NCBI RefSeq assembly: GCF_000264785.1
Contig: NZ_AFJI01000113.1
Span: 62,001-126,000, forward strand
Length of the DNA stretch: 64,000 bases
Reading direction: 5' to 3'
Source: Edwardsiella ictaluri ATCC 33202
GTDB lineage: Bacteria; Pseudomonadota; Gammaproteobacteria; Enterobacterales; Enterobacteriaceae
Positions 31,151-40,476 of the stretch are shown here, in pieces. The stretch's first letter is position 1. Each line of letters opens with the position of its first letter. The translations under genes were made by a program, and so were the position numbers. The notes beneath the pieces were generated by a model, which was given only the letters and a program-made list of their open reading frames with translations, ran no database searches and was not told where the DNA came from.

Positions 31151-31495
31151 ATGAATCCGTTAACTCTGTTGTTATCTTCTCCACTCTGGATCGCGCTACT
31201 CTTTTTTCCCTCTGTACCGCAGGCGGCTACGGCCCCCACCTCTGTACCGTCCACAAGCTCCGTCACGCACAGCAGCGGGGCTGTGGAGAGCGCCGAACAC
31301 GGGCGGGTCAATATCAATCAGGCGTCAGCGCAGGCGCTGTCTGAGGGGCTCAGCGGCATCGGCCTGGAGAAGGCCCGGGCGATCGTCGCCTTTCGTGAGC
31401 AGCATGGCGTGTTTTCCCGTTTGGAACAATTGCTACAGGTGAAGGGGATTGGCGCTGCGCTGCTGGAGAAGAACCGGGCGCGCCTGGCGCTCTAG
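31151..31495 (+). CDS. ybaV: ComEA-like helix-hairpin-helix DNA-binding protein YbaV
   Basis: 114 residues: signal peptide (about 1-27), a Ser/Thr/Pro-rich linker, then a ComEA-type helix-hairpin-helix pair (VNINQASAQALSEGLSGIG and LLQVKGIGAALLEKNR). In competent bacteria ComEA binds incoming DNA in the periplasm; the enteric role is less clear. In E. coli fadM (ybaW) follows, but here only 78 bp separate it from queC and fadM is missing. Confidence 0.9.
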   Translation: MNPLTLLLSSPLWIALLFFPSVPQAATAPTSVPSTSSVTHSSGAVESAEHGRVNINQASAQALSEGLSGIGLEKARAIVAFREQHGVFSRLEQLLQVKGIGAALLEKNRARLAL

Positions 31496-31573
31496 TGATA
31501 GCGCGGCACCGATCTGCGTATGGGTCGGCGCTGCGCAGTCTCCTCGTTTGGCGTAGGGTGGCGAAAGGGGGCG

Positions 31574-32263
31574 TTACTGCAGTCCACTCTTGCGCTTTAG
31601 CGCGGCCATCACGGCCGCCGGATTGGCAAGATACTGCTGCAGGCCGTGGGCGCGTAGGTGGCAGGCGGCGCAGTGGCCGCAGCCATCGCCCTGAACGCCG
31701 TTGTAGCAGGTCAGGGTGTCGTGGCGTACCCGCGCCAGCTGACCGTAGTAGTCGGCCAACGCCCAGGTCTCGGCTTTGTTGAGCCACATCAGTGGCGTTT
31801 CGAAGCGAATATCGCGCGCCATGCCTAGGCAGACGGCGTGATTCAGAGCCTGTACAAACTGATCCCGACAGTCCGGATAACCGGAGAAGTCCGTTTCACA
31901 GACGCCGGTGATCACGGCCTCAGCCTCAACCTGATAGGCATAGATCGCCGCCAGGGTCAGAAACAGCACATTGCGGCCAGGGACGAAGGTATTGGGAATG
32001 CCGTCCTCGCTTTGGGTTGGCACGGGGATGTTGTCCCGCGTCAGGCTGCTGATGGCCAGCTCGTTGAGCAGGCCGACGTCCAACACCTTGTGGGCGCTGG
32101 CGCCCAGCTGCCCGGCCAGCCGACGGGCCACGTCGATCTCGGCGCGGTGGCGCTGCCCGTAGTCAAAGGTGATGCAGTGGACATCATCATAGTGGTGCAA
32201 GGCCTGGATCAGGCAGGTGGTCGAGTCCTGACCGCCACTGAAAACTACTACGGCGCGTTTCAT
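31574..32263 (-). CDS. queC: 7-cyano-7-deazaguanine synthase QueC
   Basis: 229 residues. An ATP-dependent enzyme making preQ0, the precursor of queuosine in tRNA. The PP-loop is SGGQDST at 9-15, and the C-terminal zinc site is [16 protein letters not shown]. Convergent with ybaV; divergence from the neighbouring YbaE gene is absent, both being leftward. Confidence 0.96.
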   Translation of the reverse strand: MKRAVVVFSGGQDSTTCLIQALHHYDDVHCITFDYGQRHRAEIDVARRLAGQLGASAHKVLDVGLLNELAISSLTRDNIPVPTQSEDGIPNTFVPGRNVLFLTLAAIYAYQVEAEAVITGVCETDFSGYPDCRDQFVQALNHAVCLGMARDIRFETPLMWLNKAETWALADYYGQLARVRHDTLTCYNGVQGDGCGHCAACHLRAHGLQQYLANPAAVMAALKRKSGLQ

Positions 32264-32315
32264 ACAATAACCTCAATTGTGCGCTAAAAGAAAATATCGG
32301 CCGTATGGTAGCCGC

Positions 32316-34031
32316 TCAGCCTGGCGATGAACAGCTTGCTGCTGGCGCCGGCACCCAGGCCTGACAAAAGTCGAACCAGCCGTGGGCGGTCAATATGATG
32401 CCGTTGACCCGGGGCGGAACGCTGACCTGATAGCGATAGTTGAACAGCGGCGCCATATATCCCTGCGCCATCAGCGAGCCGTACAGCTGACGCAGCGCGG
32501 CTAACCGCTGTGCCTCAGCGCTGACCTGCCGCTGGAGGTTGAGGCGCGCCAGCGTATCTGCATAGGCATTGGGAGGGAGGATCGCCTGCCACAGTCGGTC
32601 GGTACGCGGCCAGTTATCCAGGGTGGCGCCGGGCGATTCGCCGATGCGCTTGTCCCCCAGGATAATGTCTGCCTGAGCCAACTGGGCATCATCGCTCCAG
32701 CGTTTTCCGCTGATGAGCTGCAGTGTGAGGGCGCAGCCGCAGGCGGCCAGACGGCTCTGTAGTCGGCGTGCCAGCTGGTGCAGGGCTGACGCCGGGTAGC
32801 TGAGAAGGGTCAGGCGGGGCGGCAGCGGGCCGGGTGGCCCGGTAAACGCCGGGATCGCCCAGCCGGGCAGCAGCTCCTCGCAGCGTAGGGTGATCCCCTC
32901 CTCCAGCGACAGGGCGCTGAAGGTCTGCCCTTCGCGCATCAGGCCGAGCAGGTCGCGCGCCTGGCGAGGAGAGAGGCGTCCCTGACGCAGGTTGACGGCC
33001 ATGTAGCCAAAGCCCAGGCTGGTGCTGCTTTTGAGGCGTCGGGTGTCCTGGGCTCCCTCATCGTGTTGTTGTATCTGTATTCTGACAGCCCTCTGACAGG
33101 AGGGCAGTGCCGTACCGGCTCCGGCGGTGATCCAGTATTCGATTGCGTGCAGATAGGGTCGCCGTAGATGGTAGCCCTCATACTGCTCTAGACGCAGCAG
33201 GGTTGGACTGGCGCTGACCAGACGGAATGGCCCTGCACCAATATCGGGCAGCTGTGGGTGGGGCAGCAGGCACAGCAGGTTGGCCAGCCGGTGCGCCAGC
33301 CAGTAATCGGGGCTATGTAGGGTAAAGCGCAGGCACAGTGGATGGGGGCGGTCGATAGCGGCGACGCTGGCCAGCAGAGCACTGGCCTGGGGGTGTATGC
33401 AGAGGGCGCGCAGCGTCTCCAGAAGCTGCCCGGCGCCAATCGGTTGGCCGTGGTGCCAGCGCAGATTGTTGTGCAGTAAAAATTGCCAGCACAGGCCGTC
33501 GGCGCTGATCTGCCAGTGGTGGGCCAGATCTGGCTGCGGCGCGGTGCTTCCGGGAACGAATCGCGTCAGGCCGGCGTGCAGGGTGTGCGCCAGGTGCTGC
33601 TCGGCGCGTCCGCTTAGCTGCAGGGGGTGGATGGGCTCCAGCGGGCGGTAGTAAGGAATGCGTAGGGTAGGCAACTCGGCCTGCCAGTGGCCGCCGAGAT
33701 GGGGCTGCAGATAGGGGGTCAGCTGGGCCGGATCGCGGGCCGCCAGCCGTAGGGCGCCCTGATGGTTGCCCTCGCGCAGCAGGTGCTCCATCAGCTGGTG
33801 GCGCAGCTGCGATACCGGAAGCAGGCAGCGTAGGCTGCCGCGCCGCCCGCGCCCGGCGCTGGCTTGCCAGCGGATCCATCCGGCCTCCTGCAGCTGACCT
33901 AGCAGCGTTCGCACGTGGCGATCGCTGCAGCAGATAATGGCGGCCAGCTCGGCGACGGTGGCCGACACCGGCACATCGCCGGCAAACTGGTACAGGCGTT
34001 GATATTGATTAAGGCGTTGCAGCAGGCGCAT
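32316..34031 (-). CDS. ybaE: SgrR-family transcriptional regulator / solute-binding protein YbaE
   Basis: 571 residues. An N-terminal DNA-binding domain (MRLLQRLNQYQRLYQ, then the helix-turn-helix region CCSDRHVRTLLGQLQEAGW) is fused to a cytoplasmic domain of the oligopeptide-binding protein family (from about residue 120, IPYYRPLEPIHPLQLSGRAEQHLA). This is the layout of SgrR, but the sequence and the place between queC and cof fit E. coli YbaE specifically. The regulated genes and ligand are not known. Confidence 0.92.
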   Translation of the reverse strand: MRLLQRLNQYQRLYQFAGDVPVSATVAELAAIICCSDRHVRTLLGQLQEAGWIRWQASAGRGRRGSLRCLLPVSQLRHQLMEHLLREGNHQGALRLAARDPAQLTPYLQPHLGGHWQAELPTLRIPYYRPLEPIHPLQLSGRAEQHLAHTLHAGLTRFVPGSTAPQPDLAHHWQISADGLCWQFLLHNNLRWHHGQPIGAGQLLETLRALCIHPQASALLASVAAIDRPHPLCLRFTLHSPDYWLAHRLANLLCLLPHPQLPDIGAGPFRLVSASPTLLRLEQYEGYHLRRPYLHAIEYWITAGAGTALPSCQRAVRIQIQQHDEGAQDTRRLKSSTSLGFGYMAVNLRQGRLSPRQARDLLGLMREGQTFSALSLEEGITLRCEELLPGWAIPAFTGPPGPLPPRLTLLSYPASALHQLARRLQSRLAACGCALTLQLISGKRWSDDAQLAQADIILGDKRIGESPGATLDNWPRTDRLWQAILPPNAYADTLARLNLQRQVSAEAQRLAALRQLYGSLMAQGYMAPLFNYRYQVSVPPRVNGIILTAHGWFDFCQAWVPAPAASCSSPG

Positions 34032-34131
34032 TAAGAAACCCTGAACTCTTTTTTCTAATTGTTCACTATTAGTTCCGTAAATGCCACGCGATACTGTATG
34101 TCATGCAGAAGAGGTCACAAACGGAGGCGAT

Positions 34132-34950
34132 ATGCGTTTGGCAGCGTTTGATATGGACGGCACCCTGTTGATGCCGGATCACCGCATCGGCGGGGAGACG
34201 CTGGATGTCCTGCAGCGCCTGATGCAACAGCAGGTCGTGCTCACTTTTGCTACCGGGCGTCACTTTTTAGAGGTTAGCCGCATGATCCGCCGCCTGGGGC
34301 TGCGGGGACACCTGATCACCGGCAACGGCACCCGGGTGCATGATCATGACGGCCAGCTGCTGTTCAGTCAGGATCTGGTGCCGGAGGTGGCCTATGAGCT
34401 GATGCACGCCGACTGGAGCGATACTGCCTCGCTACACCTGTTTCGCGACGATGGCTGGCTGACGGCCAGCGACTGCTCCGAACTGTTGGCGCCCCACCGG
34501 GCCGATGGCTTTTCCTACCGCCTGACGGATCTGCGTCGCCTGCCGGCCTACGGCGTCAGCAAGGTGTGCTTTATCGATCGTCATGAACGTCTACTGTCGC
34601 TGCAGCAGCGTTTGCGCGCCTACTTCGGCAGCGCCGCTGATCTCTGCTTCTCGGGTCATGACTCGCTGGAGGTGATCCCTCCGGGCAGCAATAAGGGTAG
34701 TGCGCTGGCGGCTCTGTGCGATCGCCTGAATATTGGTCTGGATGAATGCATGGCGTTTGGCGATGCAATGAACGATCGGGAGATGCTTGGCATGGTCGGT
34801 CAGGGATTCATCATGGGTAACGCGCTGACACAGCTTCGGCAGTCCTTGCCACACCTGCAGGTGATCGGCGACTGCTGCCAGCAGGCGGTGGCGCAACAGC
34901 TTTCTCTTTGGCTAACACAATCTCACCTCACAATTCCCCCGAATCACTGA
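34132..34950 (+). CDS. cof: HAD-family phosphatase Cof (HMP-PP phosphatase)
   Basis: 272 residues of the Cof subfamily of haloacid dehalogenase-like phosphatases. The nucleophile motif AFDMDGTLL is at residues 5-13, motif II is in LTFATGRH, the cap domain follows, and motif IV is FGDAMNDREML. E. coli Cof hydrolyses the thiamine precursor HMP-diphosphate and other phosphates. GGAGGCGAT precedes the ATG at 34132. Divergent from ybaE. Confidence 0.95.
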   Translation: MRLAAFDMDGTLLMPDHRIGGETLDVLQRLMQQQVVLTFATGRHFLEVSRMIRRLGLRGHLITGNGTRVHDHDGQLLFSQDLVPEVAYELMHADWSDTASLHLFRDDGWLTASDCSELLAPHRADGFSYRLTDLRRLPAYGVSKVCFIDRHERLLSLQQRLRAYFGSAADLCFSGHDSLEVIPPGSNKGSALAALCDRLNIGLDECMAFGDAMNDREMLGMVGQGFIMGNALTQLRQSLPHLQVIGDCCQQAVAQQLSLWLTQSHLTIPPNH

Positions 34951-35103
34951 GGCTATTCAGCCAGCCGGGCTGCGTGTTTGACTGCGCGTACCCGGTTTTC
35001 TTTTTATTTTTTCTGGCGTCGGATATCCGATGGAACGGGAAAAGATTGATTATTATTGCGTGTAGCGGCCTAATTGGAGGAAATCTTTCTCCTGGAGGCC
35101 CCT

Positions 35104-35565
35104 ATGCTGGATAAAATTGACCGTAGTCTGCTGAATATGCTACAGCGGGATTGCACCCTCTCCCTGCAGGTGCTGTCAGAAGCGGTTAACCTGACGTCGA
35201 CCCCCTGCTGGAAGCGGCTAAAGCGTCTGGAGGAGGAGGGCTATATTACCCAACGGGTCGCGCTGTTGGATAAAGAGAAGCTTGGACTGGGGCTAACGGC
35301 GTTTGTGGCGATAAAGACCCAGCACCACAGCGCGGAGTGGTATCGTAACTTTGTGCAGCAAGTGGAATATATACCGGAGATCCTAGCATTTTACCGTATG
35401 GCCGGCGAATACGATTACCTGATGCAGGTGCAGGTTTCTGATATGAAAAGCTTCGATGATTTTTATAAGCGTCTGGTCAACTCGGTAAAGGGGTTGAGCG
35501 ATGTCACGTCGAGTTTTGCCATGGAGCAGATTAAGTTTACTACGGCGCTGCCGCTGCGTGAGTAG
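35104..35565 (+). CDS. decR: Lrp/AsnC-family regulator DecR
   Basis: 153 residues. Winged-helix N-terminus ([48 protein letters not shown]) and RAM ligand-binding C-terminus ([20 protein letters not shown]). E. coli DecR (YbaO) activates cysteine desulfidase genes in response to cysteine. Strong GGAGG site. In E. coli mdlA and mdlB lie between this gene and glnK; they are absent here. Confidence 0.93.
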   Translation: MLDKIDRSLLNMLQRDCTLSLQVLSEAVNLTSTPCWKRLKRLEEEGYITQRVALLDKEKLGLGLTAFVAIKTQHHSAEWYRNFVQQVEYIPEILAFYRMAGEYDYLMQVQVSDMKSFDDFYKRLVNSVKGLSDVTSSFAMEQIKFTTALPLRE

Positions 35566-35675
35566 AGTGCCTTTCCCGCCAGCGGTCACCGGCTCACCCC
35601 GGTGACCTGCCCCCCATTTCCTGCAGATATTCCTCACTCAGCGATACCCACGTTGGGGAGATCTGCCCCTGCTCC

Positions 35676-35723
35676 GGTGCACTGAAGTGCACCACGGTTG
35701 GTGCATTGCACTGTTTCGGTGCC
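35676..35723 (+). promoter_or_regulatory. Cluster of NtrC-type half-sites upstream of glnK
   Basis: Five GGTGCA/TGCACC-type half-sites occur in 48 bp. The pair TGCACT-N5-GGTGCC at 35707-35723 has the 17-bp NtrC geometry with one deviation per arm. A perfect palindrome (GGTGCACT-GA-AGTGCACC, 35676-35693) and TGCACCA-N4-TGGTGCA (35688-35705) overlap just upstream, one with spacing a base too long. The cluster ends about 80 bp before the sigma-54 promoter, a normal enhancer distance. Confidence 0.65.
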
Positions 35724-35803
35724 GTTGCCTCCGCTACGCTGTGCTGGCGTGAATAGCTCACTACCCCGTGTTTTGCGCGGGATCCGTTGGACGCCTTCTG
35801 GAT

Positions 35804-35819
35804 TGGCATGACCTTTGCT
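35804..35819 (+). promoter_or_regulatory. Sigma-54 promoter of glnK-amtB
   Basis: TGGCAT-N5-TTGCT matches the RpoN consensus TGGCAC-N5-TTGCA with the invariant GG (-24) and GC (-12) in correct spacing. It sits 45 bp before the glnK start and downstream of the NtrC-type sites, so glnK-amtB should be induced by nitrogen limitation. Confidence 0.85.
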
Positions 35820-35863
35820 CATAGTTTTTGTGAATGAGTGTTGGTGGCAGAGGAGGGGGAGCC

Positions 35864-36202
35864 ATGAAGCTGGTAAGCGCGGTGATCAGGCCGTTCAAGG
35901 TGGAGGCGGTGCGTGAGGCGCTGTTGGCTATCGGTATTCAGGGACTGACCTTGACTGAGGTGAAGGGATTCGGCCGACAGAAAGGGCACGCTGAGCTGTA
36001 TCGCGGTGCTGAGTACAGCGCCAATTTTTTACCCAAGGTCAAAATTGAGGTGGCGCTGGAGGATGAGCGACTGGAGGCAGCGATAGACGCTATTCGTCAG
36101 GCGGCCTGCAGCGAAAAAATTGGTGACGGTAAGATTTTTGTTGCCGAACTGACGCGCGTGGTGCGCATTCGCACCGGTGAGTGCGATGACGCGGCGCTGT
36201 AA
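35864..36202 (+). CDS. glnK: Nitrogen regulatory PII protein GlnK
   Basis: 112 residues. The uridylylated Tyr51 lies in the T-loop motif HAELYRGAEYSANFLPK, and the C-terminal signature GDGKIFVAELTRVVRIRTGE is intact. GlnK binds ATP/ADP and 2-oxoglutarate and plugs AmtB when nitrogen becomes plentiful. AGGAGGGGGA precedes the ATG. Pairing with amtB 21 bp downstream is the classic operon. Confidence 0.97.
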   Translation: MKLVSAVIRPFKVEAVREALLAIGIQGLTLTEVKGFGRQKGHAELYRGAEYSANFLPKVKIEVALEDERLEAAIDAIRQAACSEKIGDGKIFVAELTRVVRIRTGECDDAAL

Positions 36203-36223
36203 TGGCCCGCATGGAGGTGTGAG

Positions 36224-37504
36224 ATGATGCGATTGGGCAGGGGGATGGTGAGCGTGGCGCTGCTGCCGGGGGTTGCGCTGGCCGGCGCGCCACAGGTGGA
36301 TCGGGCGGATAACGGCTTTATGATGCTAGCGACGGCGCTGGTGCTGTTGATGACCCTGCCGGGGATCGCGCTGTTTTACGGCGGCCTGCTGCGCGCTAAA
36401 AACGTGCTGTCGCTGATGACACAGGTGATGGTGGCCTTCGCCGTCGTGAGCGTGCTGTGGGTGATCTATGGCTATACGCTGGCATTTGGCCGTGGGAACG
36501 CCGTCGTCGGTAATCTGCACGCTCTGTTGCTCAGGGGGATCGGATTGCACGAGGTGACCGGCTCGATATCGACGCTAGTGCACGTGGCCTTTCAGGGATC
36601 GTTTGCCTGTATTACGGTGGCGCTGGTGACCGGCGCACTGGCTGAGCGGGCCCGTTTTTCGGCGGTGCTGATCTTTGCCGCGCTGTGGTTTTCGCTCTCC
36701 TATGTGCCGCTGGCCCATATGGTCTGGGGCGGGGGCTGGCTGGCCGCCGACGGTGCGCTGGACTTTGCCGGTGGGACGGTAGTGCATATTAATGCCGCCG
36801 TGGCAGGACTGCTGGGCGCCCGCCTGCTGGGACGGCGCAGCGGCTATGGGCGGGAGTCGTTTAAGCCGCACAGTGTACCGATGGTTTTTCTTGGCACCTC
36901 AATTCTGTATATCGGCTGGTTTGGCTTTAACGCGGGCTCCGCCGGTGCTGCCAACGATATTGCTGCGCTGGCGTTTATCAACACGATGATCGCCACCGCC
37001 GCCGCCATTCTCTCTTGGGTCTTGGCGGAATGGGGGCTACGCGGGAATCCTTCCCTGCTGGGAGCCTGCTCCGGCTGTATTGCCGGGCTGGTGGCAGTGA
37101 CGCCGGCGGCGGGCAGCGTGGGTGTCGGTGGCGCGCTGCTGCTTGGCCTGATCGCGGGTGCGGCAGGGCTATGGGGCGTGGTGGTATTGAAACGCTGGCT
37201 GCGGACAGATGACGCCTGTGATGTGTTCGGCGTACACGGCGTCTGCGGTATCGTCGGGTGTCTGGCTACCGGGGTACTGAGTGCTGCCCCGCTGGGCGGT
37301 ACGGGCTATGCCAGCGGTGTCACCATGGGTCACCAGCTGTGGGTTCAGATGCTGAGTGTGCTGGTCTGCGTGATCTGGTCCGCGGCGGCGGCGCTGATTG
37401 CCTATAAGGCGGCGGATCTCTGCGTGGGGCTGCGGGTCAGTGAGGATCAGGAGCGCGAGGGGCTGGATGTGACCAGCCACGGTGAGAACGCCTATAACCG
37501 CTAG
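36224..37504 (+). CDS. amtB: Ammonium channel AmtB
   Basis: 426 residues: a signal sequence (cleavage near ALAGA) and eleven membrane helices of the Amt/Rh family. The twin pore histidines are readable in GGTVVHINAAVAG and DVFGVHGVCGIVG, and the Phe gate region in ALWFSLSYVPLAHMVWGGGWL. It conducts ammonium into the cytoplasm and is gated by GlnK, the gene directly upstream. Confidence 0.96.
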   Translation: MMRLGRGMVSVALLPGVALAGAPQVDRADNGFMMLATALVLLMTLPGIALFYGGLLRAKNVLSLMTQVMVAFAVVSVLWVIYGYTLAFGRGNAVVGNLHALLLRGIGLHEVTGSISTLVHVAFQGSFACITVALVTGALAERARFSAVLIFAALWFSLSYVPLAHMVWGGGWLAADGALDFAGGTVVHINAAVAGLLGARLLGRRSGYGRESFKPHSVPMVFLGTSILYIGWFGFNAGSAGAANDIAALAFINTMIATAAAILSWVLAEWGLRGNPSLLGACSGCIAGLVAVTPAAGSVGVGGALLLGLIAGAAGLWGVVVLKRWLRTDDACDVFGVHGVCGIVGCLATGVLSAAPLGGTGYASGVTMGHQLWVQMLSVLVCVIWSAAAALIAYKAADLCVGLRVSEDQEREGLDVTSHGENAYNR

Positions 37505-37537
37505 ACGCGCGGCGCCGTGCTGCGCGCTGCAGGGCGC

Positions 37538-38404
37538 TTAGCACGCCGGATGCTGCCGAATAACCCCCTCCTGCGCGGCGGAGGCGACCAGACGTCCCTG
37601 GCGGTCGAAGAACTGTCCGCGAACCAAGCCGCGGGCGCCGGAGGCGGAGGGGCTGTCCACCGCGTACAGCAGCCAGTCGTCGAGGCGAAAGGGGCGGTGG
37701 AACCACATGCTGTGATCGAGGGTCGCCACCTGCATGCCGGGCTCAAGAAAGCCCTTGCCGTGGGGCTGAAGCGCCGTCGGCAGGAAGTTGAAGTCTGAGG
37801 CATAGCCCAGCAGGTATTGATGCACCCGCGGATCGTCGGGAAGGACGCCGTTGGCGCGCAGCCAGACGTAGCGCTGCGGCGGGCATACCTCGCCTTTGAG
37901 TGGGTTATGGAAGGTGACCGGGCGCATTTCAATGGCCTGTTCGCGGGTAAACGTATCGCGGACGGCCTCGGGGATCAGGTGCTGCAGCGACCGGGCGATA
38001 TCGGCCTCGCTGGGCAGCCCCTCGGGACCGGCGACCTGAGGCATGCTGCTCTGGTGTTCAAAGCCCGCCTCCAGGGACTGGAAAGAGGCCGTCATATAAA
38101 AGATGGGCTTACCATGCTGGATGGCGTTGATACGGCGGGCGCTGAAGCTGTTGCCGTCGCGCAGGACTTCGACATCATAGACGATCGGCATACGGCTATC
38201 GCCGGGACGCAGAAAATAGCTGTGGAATGAGTGTAGCTGACGCTGGGCGTCAACGGTCTGTTTAGCGGCATACAGCGCCTGACCGATAACCTGGCCGCCG
38301 AAGACCTGGCGCAGCCCTAAATCCTCACTTTGCCCCCGGTAGATACCCTGTTCAATTTTTTCTGGGTTCAATAGGTTTAATAATTGTTGTAATGCCTGGC
38401 TCAT
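37538..38404 (-). CDS. tesB: Acyl-CoA thioesterase II
   Basis: 288 residues, a double hotdog-fold hydrolase with broad specificity for medium and long acyl-CoA. The catalytic Asp is in [15 protein letters not shown] and the N-terminal repeat has [16 protein letters not shown]. Convergent with amtB. E. coli ybaY, normally between tesB and atl, is not present. Confidence 0.95.
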   Translation of the reverse strand: MSQALQQLLNLLNPEKIEQGIYRGQSEDLGLRQVFGGQVIGQALYAAKQTVDAQRQLHSFHSYFLRPGDSRMPIVYDVEVLRDGNSFSARRINAIQHGKPIFYMTASFQSLEAGFEHQSSMPQVAGPEGLPSEADIARSLQHLIPEAVRDTFTREQAIEMRPVTFHNPLKGEVCPPQRYVWLRANGVLPDDPRVHQYLLGYASDFNFLPTALQPHGKGFLEPGMQVATLDHSMWFHRPFRLDDWLLYAVDSPSASGARGLVRGQFFDRQGRLVASAAQEGVIRQHPAC

Positions 38405-38449
38405 TGCTAATACCTATATTTTATAGCGGTGGAGACCCCCGCTGCGGGG

Positions 38450-38779
38450 CTATGGCTGCCAGCGCAGGTGCGTCAGGTCGAGCCGTCCATCGGCATTGAC
38501 GTAGATCCCTTCGGCCTGCAGTGCGCTGCGCTGGCGGGTGAAGTCTTCACCGACCAGAGAGAGGGCGCCAAGGTGATTGACCACACGATGCCAAGGTAGG
38601 GCAGTGCCCGTCGGCAGGGAGCGCAGGATGGTACCCACCTGGCGCGCAGCGCGCGGGTGACCGGCCATCATGGCGATCTGACCATAGGTCGCAACTCGGC
38701 CTGCGGGAATGGCCGCGATACACAGCAGTACGCGCTGGCGGAAGTCATCCGCTGCGTGGAGCGGGGTCGTCGTTGTCAT
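38450..38779 (-). CDS. atl: Alkyltransferase-like DNA repair protein Atl
   Basis: 109 residues resembling the DNA-binding domain of O6-alkylguanine methyltransferase, but the reactive-site motif reads PWHRVVN, with Trp in place of the acceptor Cys. That is the defining feature of ATL proteins, which flag bulky O6-alkylguanine for nucleotide excision repair. It is shorter than E. coli YbaZ (129). Confidence 0.92.
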   Translation of the reverse strand: MTTTTPLHAADDFRQRVLLCIAAIPAGRVATYGQIAMMAGHPRAARQVGTILRSLPTGTALPWHRVVNHLGALSLVGEDFTRQRSALQAEGIYVNADGRLDLTHLRWQP

Positions 38780-38913
38780 GGCACGATTATCGCTGTCCTA
38801 TGACGTTAGCTCAAGAGGTCTGTTTAAGAAAACAACGGTTGGCGGGGGGCGCCTTGCAATTGGGCATGGCATCGCTGATAATGCTCCGGCGCTGAGGTTA
38901 TAGCGCTCGTTAT

Positions 38914-39027
38914 GGGGGCCCTGTTGGTTCTCCCGCAATGCTAACCCGTGAATTCGGTCAGGTCCGGAAGGAAGCAGCCGCAGCGGGTGACGCGTGTGCC
39001 GGGATGTAGCTGGCAGGGCTCCCACCC
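38914..39027 (+). ncRNA. ffs: 4.5S RNA of the signal recognition particle
   Basis: Exactly 114 nt, as in E. coli. The core is unmistakable: GGTCAGGTCCGGAAGGAAGC (GGAA tetraloop and symmetric internal loop that bind Ffh) followed by GACGCGTGTGCCGGGATGTA, with ends GGGGGC and CCCACCC closing the hairpin. Position downstream of atl on the opposite strand is as in E. coli. Confidence 0.97.
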
Positions 39028-39489
39028 ATTTATGCTAATTAAATGATATCTATCATGTAATCCTTTGTTTTCATGCATTGAAACGGAGGTGATTCAACTG
39101 GTGTGTATCACTTATGACGCTAATCAATATCGCACCTTATGCTTTCCCGTCACAGGGCCTGGTACCATCGGCTCTACCTGACTGCGTGGAAACGCCGTGA
39201 AATCCTGATTTATCTTCGCACATGTTCCAAGCGTGAAGTCTTGCTCTGTGTGGAGAAATACTCACCTCACAACCTTTCCACTGCGTTCCGCTGTCCATCC
39301 TGACACACACACACCGTCTGCTTCATTCCAACAGCCATAACAGAAGAAGGCATTTAAGAGTCTGAAGGGCGAGCTTGATAGGTACATTAAAGTTAAAGTG
39401 GGAGCAGTTGGTGAACGGGAAATATTGACGATCAACAGGTGACTGCATGACAACATCGCCGCTTGCTGGCTCAAAAAAACGGACCGTAA
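39028..39489. other. Non-coding or degraded stretch between ffs and the IS5 relic
   Basis: 462 bp where E. coli would carry ybaA/ylaB-type genes and maa. No family is recognised. One 55-codon open frame (39139-39306, starting MLSRHRAWYHRLYLTAW) is rich in basic and aromatic residues but has no ribosome-binding site and no recognised relative. The stretch looks like decayed sequence at the edge of an insertion. Confidence 0.4.
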
Positions 39490-39864
39490 TCCTACGGACT
39501 GGGGGTAAGTAGGGCATAAAGTGCAGCCTGATGATCGATGCGAGCGGGCTATGTATCAGGGAAAAATATTCATGACATGCAGATGGTTGAAGATTCGGCT
39601 GGTGCGCTACAGACCGGCCGCAGGCTGCCGCTGTGGCTGGACAAAGGGTATGATGCCGAATGGCTGGAAGTTTGTCTGAAAGTACGTCGTTACGAACCTC
39701 ATATTCCGTCGGGAAGAGAGGCGTCTAAGGCAATCAAAAACAGCGGCTTCAAGGCGCATCGTTGGATGAAGCGCTTTCGCCGGATCCTGATCCGATGGGA
39801 AAAGAAGGCCGAAAACCATGAGGCGATGCTGCATTTTGCATGCGATCTCATTGCCTGGAATTAA
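39490..39864 (+). pseudogene. IS5-family transposase relic
   Basis: The 3' part of an IS5-family DDE transposase, in at least two frames. A first fragment (PTDWGK, then after a stop GIKCSLMIDASG, about 39500-39560) is followed by NIHDMQMVEDSAGALQTG and LDKGYDAEWLEVCLKVRRYEPHI and ends with RFRRILIRWEKKAENHEAML. The usual segment containing the catalytic Glu (RWVVERTHSW) is missing between KAHRW and MKRFRR. With the N-terminus gone and the active site deleted it cannot be functional. It lies directly beside hha. Confidence 0.85.
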
Positions 39865-39883
39865 ATCCTACTGGGATAGCTGA

Positions 39884-40087
39884 TTAGCGGACGTATTGCC
39901 AAACTTCTGCCGGAATTTTGTCGTATAGTTTATTCATGGTTAATTCAGCCAGTCGATGATCTGCGGCAGAATAAAAAATTTCCAGCTCATCATCTGAAAG
40001 TTCGTATTTGTTCTTTTCGATCACGCGTTCCAGAGTATCCAGCGTCGTGCATTTACGCAACTTCATCAGATAATCGATTTTTGTCAT
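39884..40087 (-). CDS. hha: Haemolysin expression modulator Hha
   Basis: 67 residues from the ATG at 40087 (a GTG one codon upstream is also in frame). The core [19 protein letters not shown] and [22 protein letters not shown] are near-identical to E. coli Hha. Hha pairs with H-NS/StpA to silence horizontally acquired genes. It is the second gene of a tomB-hha operon, 20 bp behind tomB, and has a short TGA-biased context typical of this pair. Confidence 0.95.
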   Translation of the reverse strand: MTKIDYLMKLRKCTTLDTLERVIEKNKYELSDDELEIFYSAADHRLAELTMNKLYDKIPAEVWQYVR

Positions 40088-40107
40088 CACAACATCCTAT
40101 TATTGGA

Positions 40108-40476
40108 CTAAACATGTAAGGCAGCGTTGCGCTTTTCATGCGCCAGACAGTATGCCATCCGACGTTTGGTACGCAACCATTGCCTGAGCGCCGTTTCACT
40201 TATGCTATAGGTGCCAAACAGGGCATAGGTTTCATCCAGATAATAATCCAGCATTTCGGCTAAATCCGAATGACGCGGATATTTGATCTTAAATGATTGC
40301 GCGATGCTGGCAATATGCTCAATCAGCTCGTTAAGCTGTAGATTTACTTCTGCCGTCGGATCGCTGACCCAGCCGTGATTGCTTTCTCCCAAGACATCTA
40401 TTCCCTGATGATACAGGTAATCACACAGGTATTTTAACTCTGAGATGTCATGCTGATAAGAAGTGTTCTCATCCAT
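40108..40476 (-). CDS. tomB: Hha toxicity modulator TomB
   Basis: 122 residues, the usual length. Begins MDENTSYQHDISELKYLCDYLYHQGI and ends LRTKRRMAYCLAHEKRNAALHV, both characteristic. TomB acts as the antitoxin-like partner of Hha by oxidising its single cysteine in E. coli; a conserved Cys is visible in the YLCDYL motif and in MAYCLAHE. Located upstream of hha and downstream of acrB, as in E. coli. Confidence 0.94.
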   Translation of the reverse strand: MDENTSYQHDISELKYLCDYLYHQGIDVLGESNHGWVSDPTAEVNLQLNELIEHIASIAQSFKIKYPRHSDLAEMLDYYLDETYALFGTYSISETALRQWLRTKRRMAYCLAHEKRNAALHV

